64,000 nt of DNA from Candidatus Leptovillus affinis. GTDB lineage: Bacteria; Chloroflexota; Anaerolineae; Promineifilales; Promineifilaceae. The DNA lies in the NCBI GenBank assembly GCA_016705235.1, contig JADIYP010000006.1, forward strand, positions 1,612,001 through 1,676,000, written 5' to 3'. Each line of letters opens with the position of its first letter. The first letter of the stretch is position 1. Of the stretch, positions 46,568-55,088 are shown piece after piece. Position numbers and translations under genes: made by a program. The notes under the pieces are model-generated. The model saw only the letters and a list, made by a program, of their open reading frames with translations, was not told the DNA's origin and did not search any database.

Positions 46568-47056
46568 ATGAACGAACAAGAAATTTTGCACGAACAGGCT
46601 ATGATCCTGTTTGATAGAGCGGTCCGCCACCACCTGAATGGCGAACTCGGCGACGCCATCGAACTATACCGCCGCTCCATCGCCATCCACCCCACGGCCG
46701 AAGCCCACACCTACCTTGGCTGGGCCTACAGCATCTTCAACCGCTACGACGAAGCCATCGCCGAATGCCACAAAGCTATCGCCTTGGACCCGACGCTTGG
46801 CAACCCGTATAACGACATTGGCGCCTATCTGATCGAAAAAGAAGCGTGGGAAGAAGCGGTTCCCTGGCTGGAAAAAGCGGCGCGCGCGACCAATTACAAG
46901 ACCCCTCACTACGCTTTTGTCAATTTGGGCCGTGTCTACGAACATTTGGGCGAAGCGCGTGCGGCTCTGGCCTGCTACCGCCACGCCCAAGACTTGTCTC
47001 CCCTTTACCTGCCGGCCGAGTGGGCCAAAAATCGCCTCCTGGGAAAACTCAGCTAA
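46568..47056 (+). CDS. TPR-repeat protein
   Basis: A 162-residue protein made of tetratricopeptide repeats: HLNGELGDAIELYRRSIAIH, AHTYLGWAYSIFNRYDEAIA, NPYNDIGAYLIEKEAWEEAV and FVNLGRVYEHLGEARAALAC. TPRs mediate protein-protein contacts; no specific partner is indicated. The ATG at 46568 follows a TACACTAT -10-like element within ten bases and has no ribosome-binding site, so translation may be leaderless. It ends three bases before rlmH and is likely co-transcribed with it. Confidence 0.8.
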   Translation: MNEQEILHEQAMILFDRAVRHHLNGELGDAIELYRRSIAIHPTAEAHTYLGWAYSIFNRYDEAIAECHKAIALDPTLGNPYNDIGAYLIEKEAWEEAVPWLEKAARATNYKTPHYAFVNLGRVYEHLGEARAALACYRHAQDLSPLYLPAEWAKNRLLGKLS

Positions 47057-47059
47057 CCG

Positions 47060-47539
47060 ATGCCGCGCCCCATTGGCCACATCGACTTGCTTGCCGTGGG
47101 CAAAATGCGCAGCAAACATTGGCGGCTGGCGCAAGCCGACTATGCGCAGCGGCTTGGCTTTTACACGCGCCTGAATCTGGTGGAAGTAAAGGATTTTGTG
47201 GGCCAAGGGCTGCCGGATATGGCGGCGATGCAAAAGGAAGGGGATTTGCTGCTAAAAGCGGCCGGCAGCGCCAACCGCATCATCTTGTTGTCGCCGGAAG
47301 GGGAACCGCTGACCAGTCCGGCGCTGGCGCAGTTTGTACAAAAGCAGATTGAGGTACACGGCCGTCTCGCCTTTCTCATCGGCGGCCCGGTTGGATTTTC
47401 TGATGACGTACTCGCTGCCGCCCACCACCAAATTGCCCTCTCTCCGCTCACGTTTACCCACGAATTGGCCCGCGTCATCTTCCTGGAACAGCTTTACCGC
47501 GCCTTCACCATTCTCAACGGTGAAAATTACCACAAATAA
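47060..47539 (+). CDS. rlmH: 23S rRNA pseudouridine-1915 N3-methyltransferase
   Basis: A 159-residue SPOUT-class enzyme that methylates pseudouridine 1915 in helix 69 of 23S rRNA. Conserved blocks are LLAVGKMRSKHWRLAQADYA, IILLSPEGEPLTSPALAQF, LAFLIGGPVGF (SAM knot) and LSPLTFTHELARVIFLEQLY followed by RAFTILNGENYHK, the family's C-terminal signature. Length is exact. It follows the TPR gene immediately and converges on rsmI with a nine-base gap. Confidence 0.96.
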   Translation: MPRPIGHIDLLAVGKMRSKHWRLAQADYAQRLGFYTRLNLVEVKDFVGQGLPDMAAMQKEGDLLLKAAGSANRIILLSPEGEPLTSPALAQFVQKQIEVHGRLAFLIGGPVGFSDDVLAAAHHQIALSPLTFTHELARVIFLEQLYRAFTILNGENYHK

Positions 47540-47548
47540 CGCCGCAGA

Positions 47549-48217
47549 TTAGCTAATCGCCCCGCCAATCACCACCACATATTCGCCGCGTGGTTCTTGG
47601 GACTGCACGGCCGTTAGCAGTTCCGACAACAGCCCCCGCTGCACACCCTCAAACAATTTGGTCAATTCATTCGCCAGCGCCGCCGGGCGGTCGCCATACA
47701 CGGCCAGCGCATCGGTCAAAAAACCTTCCAGACGGTACGGGCTTTCGTAGAAAATAAGCGTGTGCGGCGATTCCGCATCGACAGCCATAAAACGCTGCCG
47801 TTTGCCGCTTTTGCGCGGCGGAAACCCGCGAAACGTAAAGCTGTGCGCCGGCAGCCCAGACAGCACCAGCGCCATCACCACCGCCGACGCGCCGGGAATC
47901 ATCGTCACGGCCACGCCCGCCTCGACTGCGCTGCGCACCAGGGTGTAGCCCGGGTCAGAAATCCCCGGCGTGCCCGCGTTGGACACCACCGCCACCGACT
48001 TGCCATCAGCCAGCAAAGCCATGATTTTGGCCCCGGCCTGCGCCTCGTTGTGTTCATGGAAGGAGACCTGCGGTTTGCTGATCTCAAAATGTTTGAGCAG
48101 TAAACCCGTTTTGCGTGTGTCTTCGCTGGCCACCACGTCCACCGTGCGCAGCGTTTCCAGCGCCCGGAGGGTGATGTCGCCTAAATTTCCAATGGGAGTT
48201 GCCACAAGATACAGCAT
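47549..48217 (-). CDS. rsmI: 16S rRNA C1402 ribose 2'-O-methyltransferase
   Basis: A 222-residue tetrapyrrole-methylase-fold enzyme that methylates the ribose of C1402 in the ribosomal P site. Diagnostic blocks are [94 protein letters not shown] and [10 protein letters not shown]. It is slightly shorter than the 275-residue E. coli enzyme, lacking the C-terminal extension. The ATG at 48215-48217 has only AGGT close by. An inverted repeat of the CCCCAAGGG family lies upstream. Confidence 0.95.
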   Translation of the reverse strand: MLYLVATPIGNLGDITLRALETLRTVDVVASEDTRKTGLLLKHFEISKPQVSFHEHNEAQAGAKIMALLADGKSVAVVSNAGTPGISDPGYTLVRSAVEAGVAVTMIPGASAVVMALVLSGLPAHSFTFRGFPPRKSGKRQRFMAVDAESPHTLIFYESPYRLEGFLTDALAVYGDRPAALANELTKLFEGVQRGLLSELLTAVQSQEPRGEYVVVIGGAIS

Positions 48218-48230
48218 AGGTACCTATACA

Positions 48231-48288
48231 GACCCCAAGGGTCTGCTCCTGAGAATTTGGATGATTAGGGGTTCAGACCCTTGGGGTC
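48231..48288. repeat. GACCCCAAGGGTCTG inverted repeat
   Basis: A perfect 15-bp inverted repeat (48231-48245 and 48274-48288) around a 28-base spacer. Each arm is itself near-palindromic. Related CCCTAAGGG/CCCTTAGGG sites are at 43.8, 53.8 and 61.8 kb. Confidence 0.75.
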
Positions 48289-48362
48289 TTGCCGGAAAAA
48301 CCTGAAAAGATATAAGCATAAGTTCATTTGGGGGCTGATGTACCGGCCAAACCATCGGCCAG

Positions 48363-49076
48363 TTAGCCCCACTCTCCAATTAGTTGCATCGTAAGCGCGG
48401 CGCTGACAATGGCCGCCGTTTCGGCGCGTAAAATGCGCGAACCAAGGGTCACAGGAATGAGGCCCCGCGCACGGCCGTTTTCCACTTCGTCATCCGTCCA
48501 CCCACCTTCCGGCCCGATGAGCATGGCGATGGTCGACGGCCGTTTCCCCGCCAGCGCCGCCGCCAGCGTCTTCTGCGCCGCCCCTTCCCAGGGCAGCAGC
48601 GCCAATTCTGCGGCCTGCGCCTCAGCCCAGGCGTCTGCCAGGCGTACTGGCTCCGCCAACTGCGGAATCCGGCCGCGCCGCGACTGCTCCGCCGCTTCGG
48701 TGAGAATGCGCTGCCACCGCTCCAGCTTGTGCGGCGGATGGGCCACCGTGCGTTCGGTGATCAGCGGCACAAAGCGCGTCACGCCGATTTCCGTGCCTTT
48801 TTGCAGCACCCACTCAAAATTGTCTCGCTTCAACACAGCCTGAAACAGGGTCAGGTGGATGGCTGGCTCGTTGGCTGCGGGTTGTCTGGCGTGTAATACG
48901 GCCGTTACCCGCCGCCCCACTTCCGCCAACTCCGCCTCATACTGCCAGCCCGCATTATCCAACACCATCACCCGTTCGCCAGGGCGCAGCCGCAGCACGC
49001 GCCCTATCTGATGCGCCTGCTCGTCAGAAAAAACAGCCTGGTCCTGGTGAATGTCGCTAACAAAAAAGTGGTGCAT
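48363..49076 (-). CDS. rsmE: 16S rRNA U1498 N3-methyltransferase
   Basis: A 237-residue SPOUT enzyme that methylates U1498 of 16S rRNA. It shows the N-terminal PUA-like part (QAHQIGRVLRLRPGERVMVL), LFQAVLKRDNFEWVLQKGTE, IGVTRFVPLITERTV, RWQRILTEAAEQSRRGRIP, MLIGPEGGWTDDEVE (SAM-binding GPEGG) and LGSRILRAETAAIVSA. Length is normal. It lies upstream of rsmI on the same strand but 145 bp away, separated by the inverted repeat, so linkage is uncertain. Confidence 0.95.
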   Translation of the reverse strand: MHHFFVSDIHQDQAVFSDEQAHQIGRVLRLRPGERVMVLDNAGWQYEAELAEVGRRVTAVLHARQPAANEPAIHLTLFQAVLKRDNFEWVLQKGTEIGVTRFVPLITERTVAHPPHKLERWQRILTEAAEQSRRGRIPQLAEPVRLADAWAEAQAAELALLPWEGAAQKTLAAALAGKRPSTIAMLIGPEGGWTDDEVENGRARGLIPVTLGSRILRAETAAIVSAALTMQLIGEWG

Positions 49077-49158
49077 ACCTGAATGGTGTAGCCCTTAGAA
49101 ACAGGGGTTGAATAGCTTGTGCGAGACTGGAGACTGGTTCAATCTCCAATAGATTTTG

Positions 49159-49215
49159 TAGCCGCGGTATCCTTACCGCGCATTTCCCAGAGCGCGGTAG
49201 GGATACCGCGGCTAC
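49159..49215. repeat. Dispersed hairpin family B (copy 3)
   Basis: TAGCCGCGGTATCCTTACCG and GCGGTAGGGATACCGCGGCT form a long hairpin, as at 10140 and 11570. A diverged ATTGGACCAAT-family palindrome precedes it at 49123-49150. Confidence 0.8.
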
Positions 49216-49240
49216 GAAGCGTAGATTACCTTACAAAACC

Positions 49241-50062
49241 TCACGGTTTGTCTTCGCTCTTCTCAATACAAAATACCAGTTCCCCGTCAAACAAAATCTC
49301 CGTGGTCGTCCAGGGGAGGCCATCGGTTAACTGGCCCATAAACTCGCGGTAGCGATGGGTCAGGTTGCGCCCGCCATGCGTGCTGACCTCCGGATAAGAG
49401 ACCACCAACCAGCGCACGTTGAGCGCCTGCAATAACGGCCGTCCCAAATCGCCATAATTGCGCGTAAAGCGAGGCATCTCCTTCAAAAACAGGGCCACGT
49501 CGGCCGTTTCCTGGGGAAATACATGCGCCACATCCTGCACTTTAGCCAGCGGCGCCAGCCCTTGCGCCCGAAAATAATGGTTCAGGAAATCAATGCGCGG
49601 CTCGTGAATGTCGTAGGCGTAAAATTGGGTGCTGGTCGGCAGCCCCATCCACGGGAAAGCCAGCGGATTTAGCCCGCAGGCGATGTCCAGCAGGCTGGCC
49701 GGTTGGCCGGTCACGGCAAAAATCTCGCGGTAAAACCTGTCCAGCAGCGGCAGCCGTTCGCGCGTGGACAGGTGCGTGCCCAGAATGTCGCGGCACACCA
49801 TTTTGCTTTGCGCCGCGTCGTTGGTGGCGAACACGGCCGTTACCGCCCGTTTCGCCGCCTCATAATCCGGGTCGCCCAAATAGGGGGCCATGATGCTGTG
49901 CAGCTGCGCCCGCACGGCTTTGATCGCCTGCTTCGGCTTTTTATACCGGTGCAGCGCATCCACCGCCAGCGCCCGAATCGTCGTTTCGGCCGTGTCGCCA
50001 TATTTTTTGGATTCTTTTACGGCCGTTACAACCGCCTCTACCTGCGTCTCATCCAACTTCAT
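49241..50062 (-). CDS. 16S rRNA m7G1405 methyltransferase homologue 1 (ArmA/Rmt family)
   Basis: A 273-residue protein of the ArmA/Rmt/FmrO family, which makes m7G1405 in 16S rRNA and gives resistance to 4,6-linked aminoglycosides. Matching parts are AVKAVRAQLHS-type helices, THLSTRERLPLLDRFYREIF, LLDIACGLNPLAFPWM (SAM motif I) and DVALFLKEMPRF. The catalytic-loop region reads VVSYPEVSTHGGRNLTHRY instead of the SFPxKSLGGRxKGM of active enzymes, so this copy has diverged where target recognition occurs. It follows its paralogue by 29 bp on the same strand. The resistance role is inference. Confidence 0.8.
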   Translation of the reverse strand: MKLDETQVEAVVTAVKESKKYGDTAETTIRALAVDALHRYKKPKQAIKAVRAQLHSIMAPYLGDPDYEAAKRAVTAVFATNDAAQSKMVCRDILGTHLSTRERLPLLDRFYREIFAVTGQPASLLDIACGLNPLAFPWMGLPTSTQFYAYDIHEPRIDFLNHYFRAQGLAPLAKVQDVAHVFPQETADVALFLKEMPRFTRNYGDLGRPLLQALNVRWLVVSYPEVSTHGGRNLTHRYREFMGQLTDGLPWTTTEILFDGELVFCIEKSEDKP

Positions 50063-50091
50063 ACGTGCTTTCCGTTCGGAAGTATAATCCC

Positions 50092-50892
50092 TTAACCGCT
50101 GCGTACCAGAAAGGCCAGTTCCGTCTCAAAGGCAAATCGCTGCACCTGCCAATTGCGCCCCTCGGCCCAGCCATAAAACTGCGCTTCGTAATTTTCCACC
50201 ATGCCCTTGCTGCGCCCGCCCAGGCTTTTGGCGGGAAAACTGATGAGCAGATACCGCGCCTGCAGCGAGTCTAAGAGGCGGGGCACGGCCGTTTTGTCCG
50301 TTTGCGCCAGCACCGGCAGCGTCTTCAGCAGCAGAACCAGGTCCACTGCGGCAAACGACACCGCCCCGCCCACGTCGACCACCTGCGCCGCGCCGTTTAT
50401 GCCGCTCAGGGTCATAAAATCGCCCAAAAACGCCATCATATCGGCGTAAATATCCACCGCCAGATACGCGCTTTCCGCGGCCAAAGGCATCCAGGGGCGC
50501 GCCAGAGGATTCAGACCACAGGCAATATCCAACACGCTGCCGATGGGTGGCAGCCCGCCCAACGTGGCGGCGTAAAATTCAGCCAGAATCCCCAGCCGCT
50601 CGTTGGTCGAAGCGTGCAGCCGCATCACCGCTGCCAACGCTTCTTTCTGCGCTTCCGCGCCTTGGCGCTGCGCGGCGGCAATGCGCGCCAGCGCCGCTTC
50701 ATAATCGATGGTCGCCGTAAAATACGCGCCGCCAATCTGGTGCAATTTATTCTTGGTCGCCTTCACCGCTTCTTTCAGACGCGGCCGTTTCGCCAGTTCC
50801 GCCGCGCCGATGCGCCGCACCAGGTCCGGGCTGATAGGCTGGTATTTGCTGGTGGCCTGCACGGCCGTTACCAATTCATCTAAATCCGCCAT
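50092..50892 (-). CDS. 16S rRNA m7G1405 methyltransferase homologue 2 (ArmA/Rmt family)
   Basis: A 266-residue paralogue of the next gene that keeps all family hallmarks: VKATKNKLHQIGGAYF, RLHASTNERLGILAEFY, VLDIACGLNPLARPWMP, VDLVLLLKTLPVLAQTDK and LLISFPAKSLGGRSKGMVEN, followed by ELAFLV at the C-terminus. This is a close match to the pattern of ArmA and RmtB in order and spacing. It should methylate N7 of G1405. It is chromosomal and flanked by housekeeping RNA-modification genes, so it may be intrinsic rather than recently acquired. The ATG at 50890-50892 has no clear ribosome-binding site. Confidence 0.85.
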   Translation of the reverse strand: MADLDELVTAVQATSKYQPISPDLVRRIGAAELAKRPRLKEAVKATKNKLHQIGGAYFTATIDYEAALARIAAAQRQGAEAQKEALAAVMRLHASTNERLGILAEFYAATLGGLPPIGSVLDIACGLNPLARPWMPLAAESAYLAVDIYADMMAFLGDFMTLSGINGAAQVVDVGGAVSFAAVDLVLLLKTLPVLAQTDKTAVPRLLDSLQARYLLISFPAKSLGGRSKGMVENYEAQFYGWAEGRNWQVQRFAFETELAFLVRSG

Positions 50893-50929
50893 GGCAAAAA
50901 AGGCCGAAGACTAGAGATTAGCGATTGCT

Positions 50930-51050
50930 GGTTCTTCAGGAACTCAGGGGGTTGATAGCCCCTGATGCGTGATACGTGATGCGTGACCAGAGAGGTTTCA
51001 CGCATCACGTATCACGCATCAGACCAAAACCCATGAAATCCCAAAGACCC
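50930..51050. repeat. Dispersed repeat family A (copy 4)
   Basis: Same orientation as copy 1: GGTTCTTCAGGAACTCAGGG, then GATGCGTGATACGTGATGCG, GACCAGAGAGGTTTCACGCA and the end ATGAAATCCCAAAGACCC. A short run of GCAAATC heptamers (51062-51081) follows. Confidence 0.85.
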
Positions 51051-51082
51051 CGATTGCTCTCGCAAATCGCAAATCGCAAATC

Positions 51083-52165
51083 TCAACTCCTACTCCCCAG
51101 GCTGTCCATCAACTGCATCATAAAGCGCAAATTGTGCAGCGTGGCCAGGCGTGGGTACAAGCTGTCGTTGATCTTAAAGAGATGGTGCAGATAGCCCAAC
51201 GAATAATGGGCGCACACCGGGCACTCACAAAAGGGGGACACCGGCCGGTTGGTCTTGATATGTTTGTCGTCTTTCACGTAGACGTAGCGGAAAAACGGGC
51301 TGTGCAGCGGCCCCGCTTTCGGATCGACGGTGAACGAGTAGAGACGGCCGTGTCGCGCATCCCGCGTCGGCATCGTGCTGTCGAACAATTCATATCCCAG
51401 GCGCACACCGGCGGCCACATAATCCGGGTGTCCCACCCCCAGCGCATGAACCGTGAACTCGGCCGGTATCGCGTCGCGCACGGCCGCCAGCATATCGGTG
51501 AGCAGATTACCCTCCGCATCCAGCGGCCAGCCGCCATAACCGTAGCCGTCAAAGCCAATTTCCAGCAGTTGGTCGGCGCATTGACGGCGCAGCGCCGCCG
51601 AGCCGCCTCCCTGCACCACGGCCACCAGCTTTGGTCTGTGCGCTTCGTCCAGTTTCTTTTCGGCCGTCAGGCGCACAAATTCATCCTTGCAGCGCCGCGC
51701 CCAGGCGACGGTGCGCCGCACAGACGCCGCCTGCACGTCGTCCGAATCATCAACATGCGTGCAGTCGTCCAGGCAAATCACCACGTCCGAGCCGTAACTC
51801 ATTTGCAGTTGGATGCTTTTTTCCGGCGTGAAATTGTACTTATGCCCTTCCACCCGAAACGACGCCCCTTTGTCGCCAATGGTGCCGTTTTTGGCATTTT
51901 GCCGGATGAGCGAATAGACCTGAAAACCGCCGGAATCGGTGAATAACGGCCGTTCCCAACCTGTCATCCGGTGCAGCCCGCCCAACGCCTGGATCGTCGA
52001 CGAACCCGGCCGCTGCATCAGATGAAACACGTTCATCTGCACCGCCTGCACGCCGACCGTGTGTAAATCCTGGGCATCCACCGCCCGCACCACCCCCTGC
52101 GTGCCATCCGGCAAAAAAGCTGGCAGGCGCAAACGGCCGTGCGGCAAATCAAACGTCTCTCTCAT
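51083..52165 (-). CDS. tgt: Queuine tRNA-ribosyltransferase family
   Basis: A 360-residue TIM-barrel enzyme that exchanges guanine 34 of GU(N)-anticodon tRNAs for a queuosine precursor. Family marks are VQMNVFHLMQRPG, PLFTDSGGFQVYSL (active-site Asp region), VVICLDDCT, VAVVQGGG (usually GIVQGG), GYGYGGWPL, VHALGVGHPDYV and the zinc site CECPVCAHYSLGYLHHLF. The substitutions in the catalytic loop (DDCTHVDDS) and the QGGG variant resemble divergent Tgt-like proteins, so base specificity could differ. The ATG at 52163-52165 is the second of two adjacent starts. No other queuosine genes are nearby. Confidence 0.87.
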   Translation of the reverse strand: MRETFDLPHGRLRLPAFLPDGTQGVVRAVDAQDLHTVGVQAVQMNVFHLMQRPGSSTIQALGGLHRMTGWERPLFTDSGGFQVYSLIRQNAKNGTIGDKGASFRVEGHKYNFTPEKSIQLQMSYGSDVVICLDDCTHVDDSDDVQAASVRRTVAWARRCKDEFVRLTAEKKLDEAHRPKLVAVVQGGGSAALRRQCADQLLEIGFDGYGYGGWPLDAEGNLLTDMLAAVRDAIPAEFTVHALGVGHPDYVAAGVRLGYELFDSTMPTRDARHGRLYSFTVDPKAGPLHSPFFRYVYVKDDKHIKTNRPVSPFCECPVCAHYSLGYLHHLFKINDSLYPRLATLHNLRFMMQLMDSLGSRS

Positions 52166-52243
52166 CATCCACCCTTACGGCCGTCAGCCGTTCAACAGTA
52201 ACCACTGACTGTTGATCATTGAGTCTCTTGAAAAAAGCCTTTT

Positions 52244-53671
52244 TCACCGCGAAGGCGCGGAGTTTTTCTCTGGAGATTTTTCCCCTCCGCGTCCTTCGCG
52301 CTCGCCGCGGTTCGTATCTTCAGTGGTCTCACCACCGGCTGTTAACCGTCGGCTCCCGGCCACCACGCCGAGCAACATCCAAAATATAAAGCCTGGTTTC
52401 GCGCCCAGCGCCACGGTATCCAACAGGCCATACACAAAATAGGCCGCCAATGACCCGGCCAGCCCGATCACCAGCGCCCGGTACCACCTGGACTGCGCCT
52501 GCGCCGCCGCCGCCCGCCACACCTGCCACAACATCGCCGCGCTGCCCAGCCAGAGCGCCAGATAAGCGATCAGGCCGGGGATGCCCAAATCCAGCGCCGC
52601 TTGCAGCAAATGGTTGTGCGCGTGGGCGATGTCGGTGTCGGGCGAAATGAGGAACAGCGGGTACAAAATATGCACCACCCGCCGAAAATTGTTCATCCCC
52701 ATGCCGGTGAAAGGAAAATCCTGAATGCCGTAAATGGCCCGCGACCAGATTTCCATACGGCCGTTCAACGTGTTAATCCCATCCGCCAGCGCCGCCTCAT
52801 CGCCGGTTGGAATGCCCACCTGGGCGAACACGGCCGTCGTCACCGTCGACGCGCCCTGGGTAGATAACAAGATCGCCGCCGCCAACCCGGCAGCCGCCAC
52901 GCCCGCCGCCAGCCAGCGCCAATACCGCCGCAGCGCCAGCCCGGCCATCAGCAGCAGCCCCACGCCGTACCCCAGCAGCCCGCCGCGTGACTGTGTCAGC
53001 AGCAGCGACGCGGTCAGCGTTAGAAAACTACCCGCCAAAAACAGCAGCAGCAAAACGGCCGTTGGCCAACGCAGCCGCCGTTTCATCGCCCCAAAATCAA
53101 CCACGGCGATGCCCACCAGCGCCAGCGCCAGCGGCGCGACCCACAGCAGCACCCCCGCTACCTGATTCGGGTTAAAACCGCTGTCCGGTCCGCCCAGTGT
53201 CAGCAGCCGCGCCGGAATCCGGGCCTGCACCGCCGCCACCACCTGCCCCAACAACGGCAGTTTGCGCGGCCAGCTCGTCCCCAAAAAACTCAGCCCCATG
53301 ACGCCCAATCCGGCCGCCAGCAAGCCCAACGCCGCCCAGGCCAGCCGCCCCGCCGACCGCCCCGACCAATCCGCCCAGGCGAAATAAATCCCCACGCCAT
53401 AAAACACGCCCACCACCTTGCCAAAGCTGAAGGCCATGTCAAACGTAGCCCACAGGCTCACCAGAACCATGATCAGCAGCAGCAGCAGCGAGGTATTCAG
53501 CGGCGTTGGCGGCACAAAATGACCGGTTCCTATCCGGCGCAGCAGCCAGAAGAGAAGGAGGATGAGGAGAACGGCCGTTTGCCATGCCACCCCCAAAAAC
53601 GTAAGCGGCAGCACAAACAGCAGGAACAACCATTCCCAGTGGGACACAGCAGCGCAAGCCCGACGAATCAT
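52244..53671 (-). CDS. O-antigen ligase / polymerase family membrane protein
   Basis: A 475-residue integral membrane protein with roughly eleven hydrophobic segments and the Wzy_C-type periplasmic loops: GGPDSGFNPNQVAGVLLWVA in the first and RAIYGIQDFPFTGMGMNNFR followed by DIAHAHNHLLQAALDLGIPG in the second. Such enzymes ligate or polymerise surface glycans on undecaprenyl carriers outside the cytoplasmic membrane. The last 25 residues (ETTEDTNRGEREGRGGEK) are encoded by a dispersed repeat that has replaced the native 3' end. No other glycan genes lie next to it. Confidence 0.85.
   Translation of the reverse strand: MIRRACAAVSHWEWLFLLFVLPLTFLGVAWQTAVLLILLLFWLLRRIGTGHFVPPTPLNTSLLLLLIMVLVSLWATFDMAFSFGKVVGVFYGVGIYFAWADWSGRSAGRLAWAALGLLAAGLGVMGLSFLGTSWPRKLPLLGQVVAAVQARIPARLLTLGGPDSGFNPNQVAGVLLWVAPLALALVGIAVVDFGAMKRRLRWPTAVLLLLFLAGSFLTLTASLLLTQSRGGLLGYGVGLLLMAGLALRRYWRWLAAGVAAAGLAAAILLSTQGASTVTTAVFAQVGIPTGDEAALADGINTLNGRMEIWSRAIYGIQDFPFTGMGMNNFRRVVHILYPLFLISPDTDIAHAHNHLLQAALDLGIPGLIAYLALWLGSAAMLWQVWRAAAAQAQSRWYRALVIGLAGSLAAYFVYGLLDTVALGAKPGFIFWMLLGVVAGSRRLTAGGETTEDTNRGEREGRGGEKSPEKNSAPSR
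52247..52318. repeat. CCGCGGCGAGCGCGAAGGACGCGG inverted repeat
   Basis: On the plus strand CACCGCGAAGGCGCGGAG (52247-52264) pairs imperfectly with CTCCGCGTCCTTCGCGCTCG (52286-52305). A related element is at 62672-62748. It forms the 3' end of the O-antigen ligase reading frame. Confidence 0.7.
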
Positions 53672-53762
53672 AAAACCGATTGTATCCCATTGTCCGCAGG
53701 AAAAAAGAATTATGGCTGTCCGCCATTGTGTTCTATAATAACCCGCGTCCGTCTATACCGAC

Positions 53763-53953
53763 GACCCTAAGGGTTTAAATTCCAAAAAGCCTACCTTCCC
53801 AAGACCAAACCCTTAGGGTCTCCACCGACGACCCTAAGGGTTTACATTCCCAAAAGCATGCCTTCCAAGAACAAACCCTTAGGGTCTCTACCGACGACCC
53901 TAAGGGTTTAAATTCCAATAAGCCTACCTTCCCAATACCAAACCCTTAGGGTC
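53763..53953. repeat. Three tandem CCCTAAGGGTTT...AAACCCTTAGGG units
   Basis: Units start at 53763, 53828 and 53896 (periods 65 and 68 bp). Each is an inverted repeat: GACCCTAAGGGTTT, about 30 bases, then AAACCCTTAGGGTC. The inner sequences are also nearly the same, so the array is a minisatellite of hairpins and not a CRISPR. It ends 17 bp before the TIGR03032 gene and could affect its expression. Confidence 0.85.
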
Positions 53954-53970
53954 TTTAACGATACGAAATT

Positions 53971-55056
53971 ATGACCAACGAAACCCAACCCAACCCATTA
54001 CGCAGCGTCTACACCAGCAACTTCCCCAACATCCTGGAAGCCTTTGGCATCAGCCTGGCCGTTTCCACCTACCAGGCCGGCCGCGTCATCCTGGTGCGCC
54101 GGGAACAAAACGGCGGCCTCAATACCCACTTCCGCAATTTCCACAAACCAATGGGCATTGCCGCCGACCATGCCACCGGCCGCCTGACCATCGGCGGGGC
54201 CAACACCGTCTGGTATTATCGCAACATGGCCGCCGTAGCCCGCAAGTTGGAGCCGCCCGACCAGCACGACGCCGCCTTTCTGCCGCGCCAGATTCATGTC
54301 ACCGGCGACATCGACATCCACGAAATGGCCTATGCGGCCGACGGCCGTCTCTGGCTCGTCAACACCAAATTCTGCACCCTCTGCACCCTCGACCCCGACC
54401 ACAGCTTCACCCCCGTCTGGCGGCCGCACTTTGTCACCGCCCTCGCCCCCCAAGACCGCTGCCACCTCAACGGCCTGTGTATGGTCAACGGCGTGCCCAC
54501 CTACGTCACCGCCCTGGGCGAAACCGATACGCCGGGCGGCTGGCGCGAAAACAAAAAAAACGGCGGCATCTTCATGGATGTCGCCCGCAATGAAATTTTG
54601 CTGCGCGGCCTCTCCATGCCCCATTCGCCGCGCATCTACAACAACCGGCTCTGGGTGCTGGAATCCGGCCAGGGGACGCTGGCCCAGGTAGACCTGCCGG
54701 CGCAAACGTGGCACACCGTCGCCCAGATGCCCGGCTTCACGCGCGGCATCGATTTCATCGGGCCGCTGGCCTTCATCGGCCTGTCGCAGGTCCGCGAAAG
54801 CGCCGTCTTTAGCGGCATCCCCCTGGTCGAACGCTTGCAAGAGCGCACCTGCGGCGTGTGGGTGGTCAACATTCAGACCGGTGAAACCATCGCCTTTCTG
54901 CGTTTCGAGGAAGGGGTACAGGAGATTTTTGCCGTGCAAATTGTGCCCGCCCGTTTCCCGGAAATGCTGGAATGGGGCGACAAACTGCTGATGACCTCTT
55001 ACGTCATCCCCGACGAAGCCCTGGCCGACGTGCCCAAATTTGAAGCCCCCCACTGA
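53971..55056 (+). CDS. TIGR03032 family protein
   Basis: A 361-residue protein matching the TIGR03032 pattern: the N-terminal SLAVSTYQAGRVILVRREQN, FHKPMGIAADHATGRLTIGG, VTGDIDIHEMAYAADGRLWL, VNTKFCTLCTLD, LNGLCMVNGVPTYVTALGET, GLSMPHSPRIYNNRLWVLES and VRESAVFSGIPLVERLQERT. The repeated strands suggest a beta-propeller. No biochemical function is established. The ATG at 53971 follows the hairpin array without a clear ribosome-binding site. A perfect hairpin closes the gene. Confidence 0.9.
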   Translation: MTNETQPNPLRSVYTSNFPNILEAFGISLAVSTYQAGRVILVRREQNGGLNTHFRNFHKPMGIAADHATGRLTIGGANTVWYYRNMAAVARKLEPPDQHDAAFLPRQIHVTGDIDIHEMAYAADGRLWLVNTKFCTLCTLDPDHSFTPVWRPHFVTALAPQDRCHLNGLCMVNGVPTYVTALGETDTPGGWRENKKNGGIFMDVARNEILLRGLSMPHSPRIYNNRLWVLESGQGTLAQVDLPAQTWHTVAQMPGFTRGIDFIGPLAFIGLSQVRESAVFSGIPLVERLQERTCGVWVVNIQTGETIAFLRFEEGVQEIFAVQIVPARFPEMLEWGDKLLMTSYVIPDEALADVPKFEAPH

Positions 55057-55088
55057 GATTTGTCCAATCTCCAAGATTGGACAAATCT
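55056..55088. repeat. AGATTTGTCCAATCT hairpin at gene end
   Basis: A perfect 15-bp stem (55056-55070 with 55074-55088) with a three-base loop. It begins within the TIGR03032 stop codon. It belongs to the GGACCAAT palindrome family and may halt transcription, although no T-tract follows. Confidence 0.65.

Noticed and set aside
49241..50892. The tandem methyltransferases as a recently acquired resistance cassette
   Set aside because: There is no adjacent integron, transposase or plasmid gene, and both genes contain the native iterated palindrome, so recent acquisition is not supported.
53763..53953. Tandem 65-68 bp units as a possible mini-CRISPR
   Set aside because: The would-be spacers are almost identical to each other and each unit is itself a hairpin, so it is a minisatellite.
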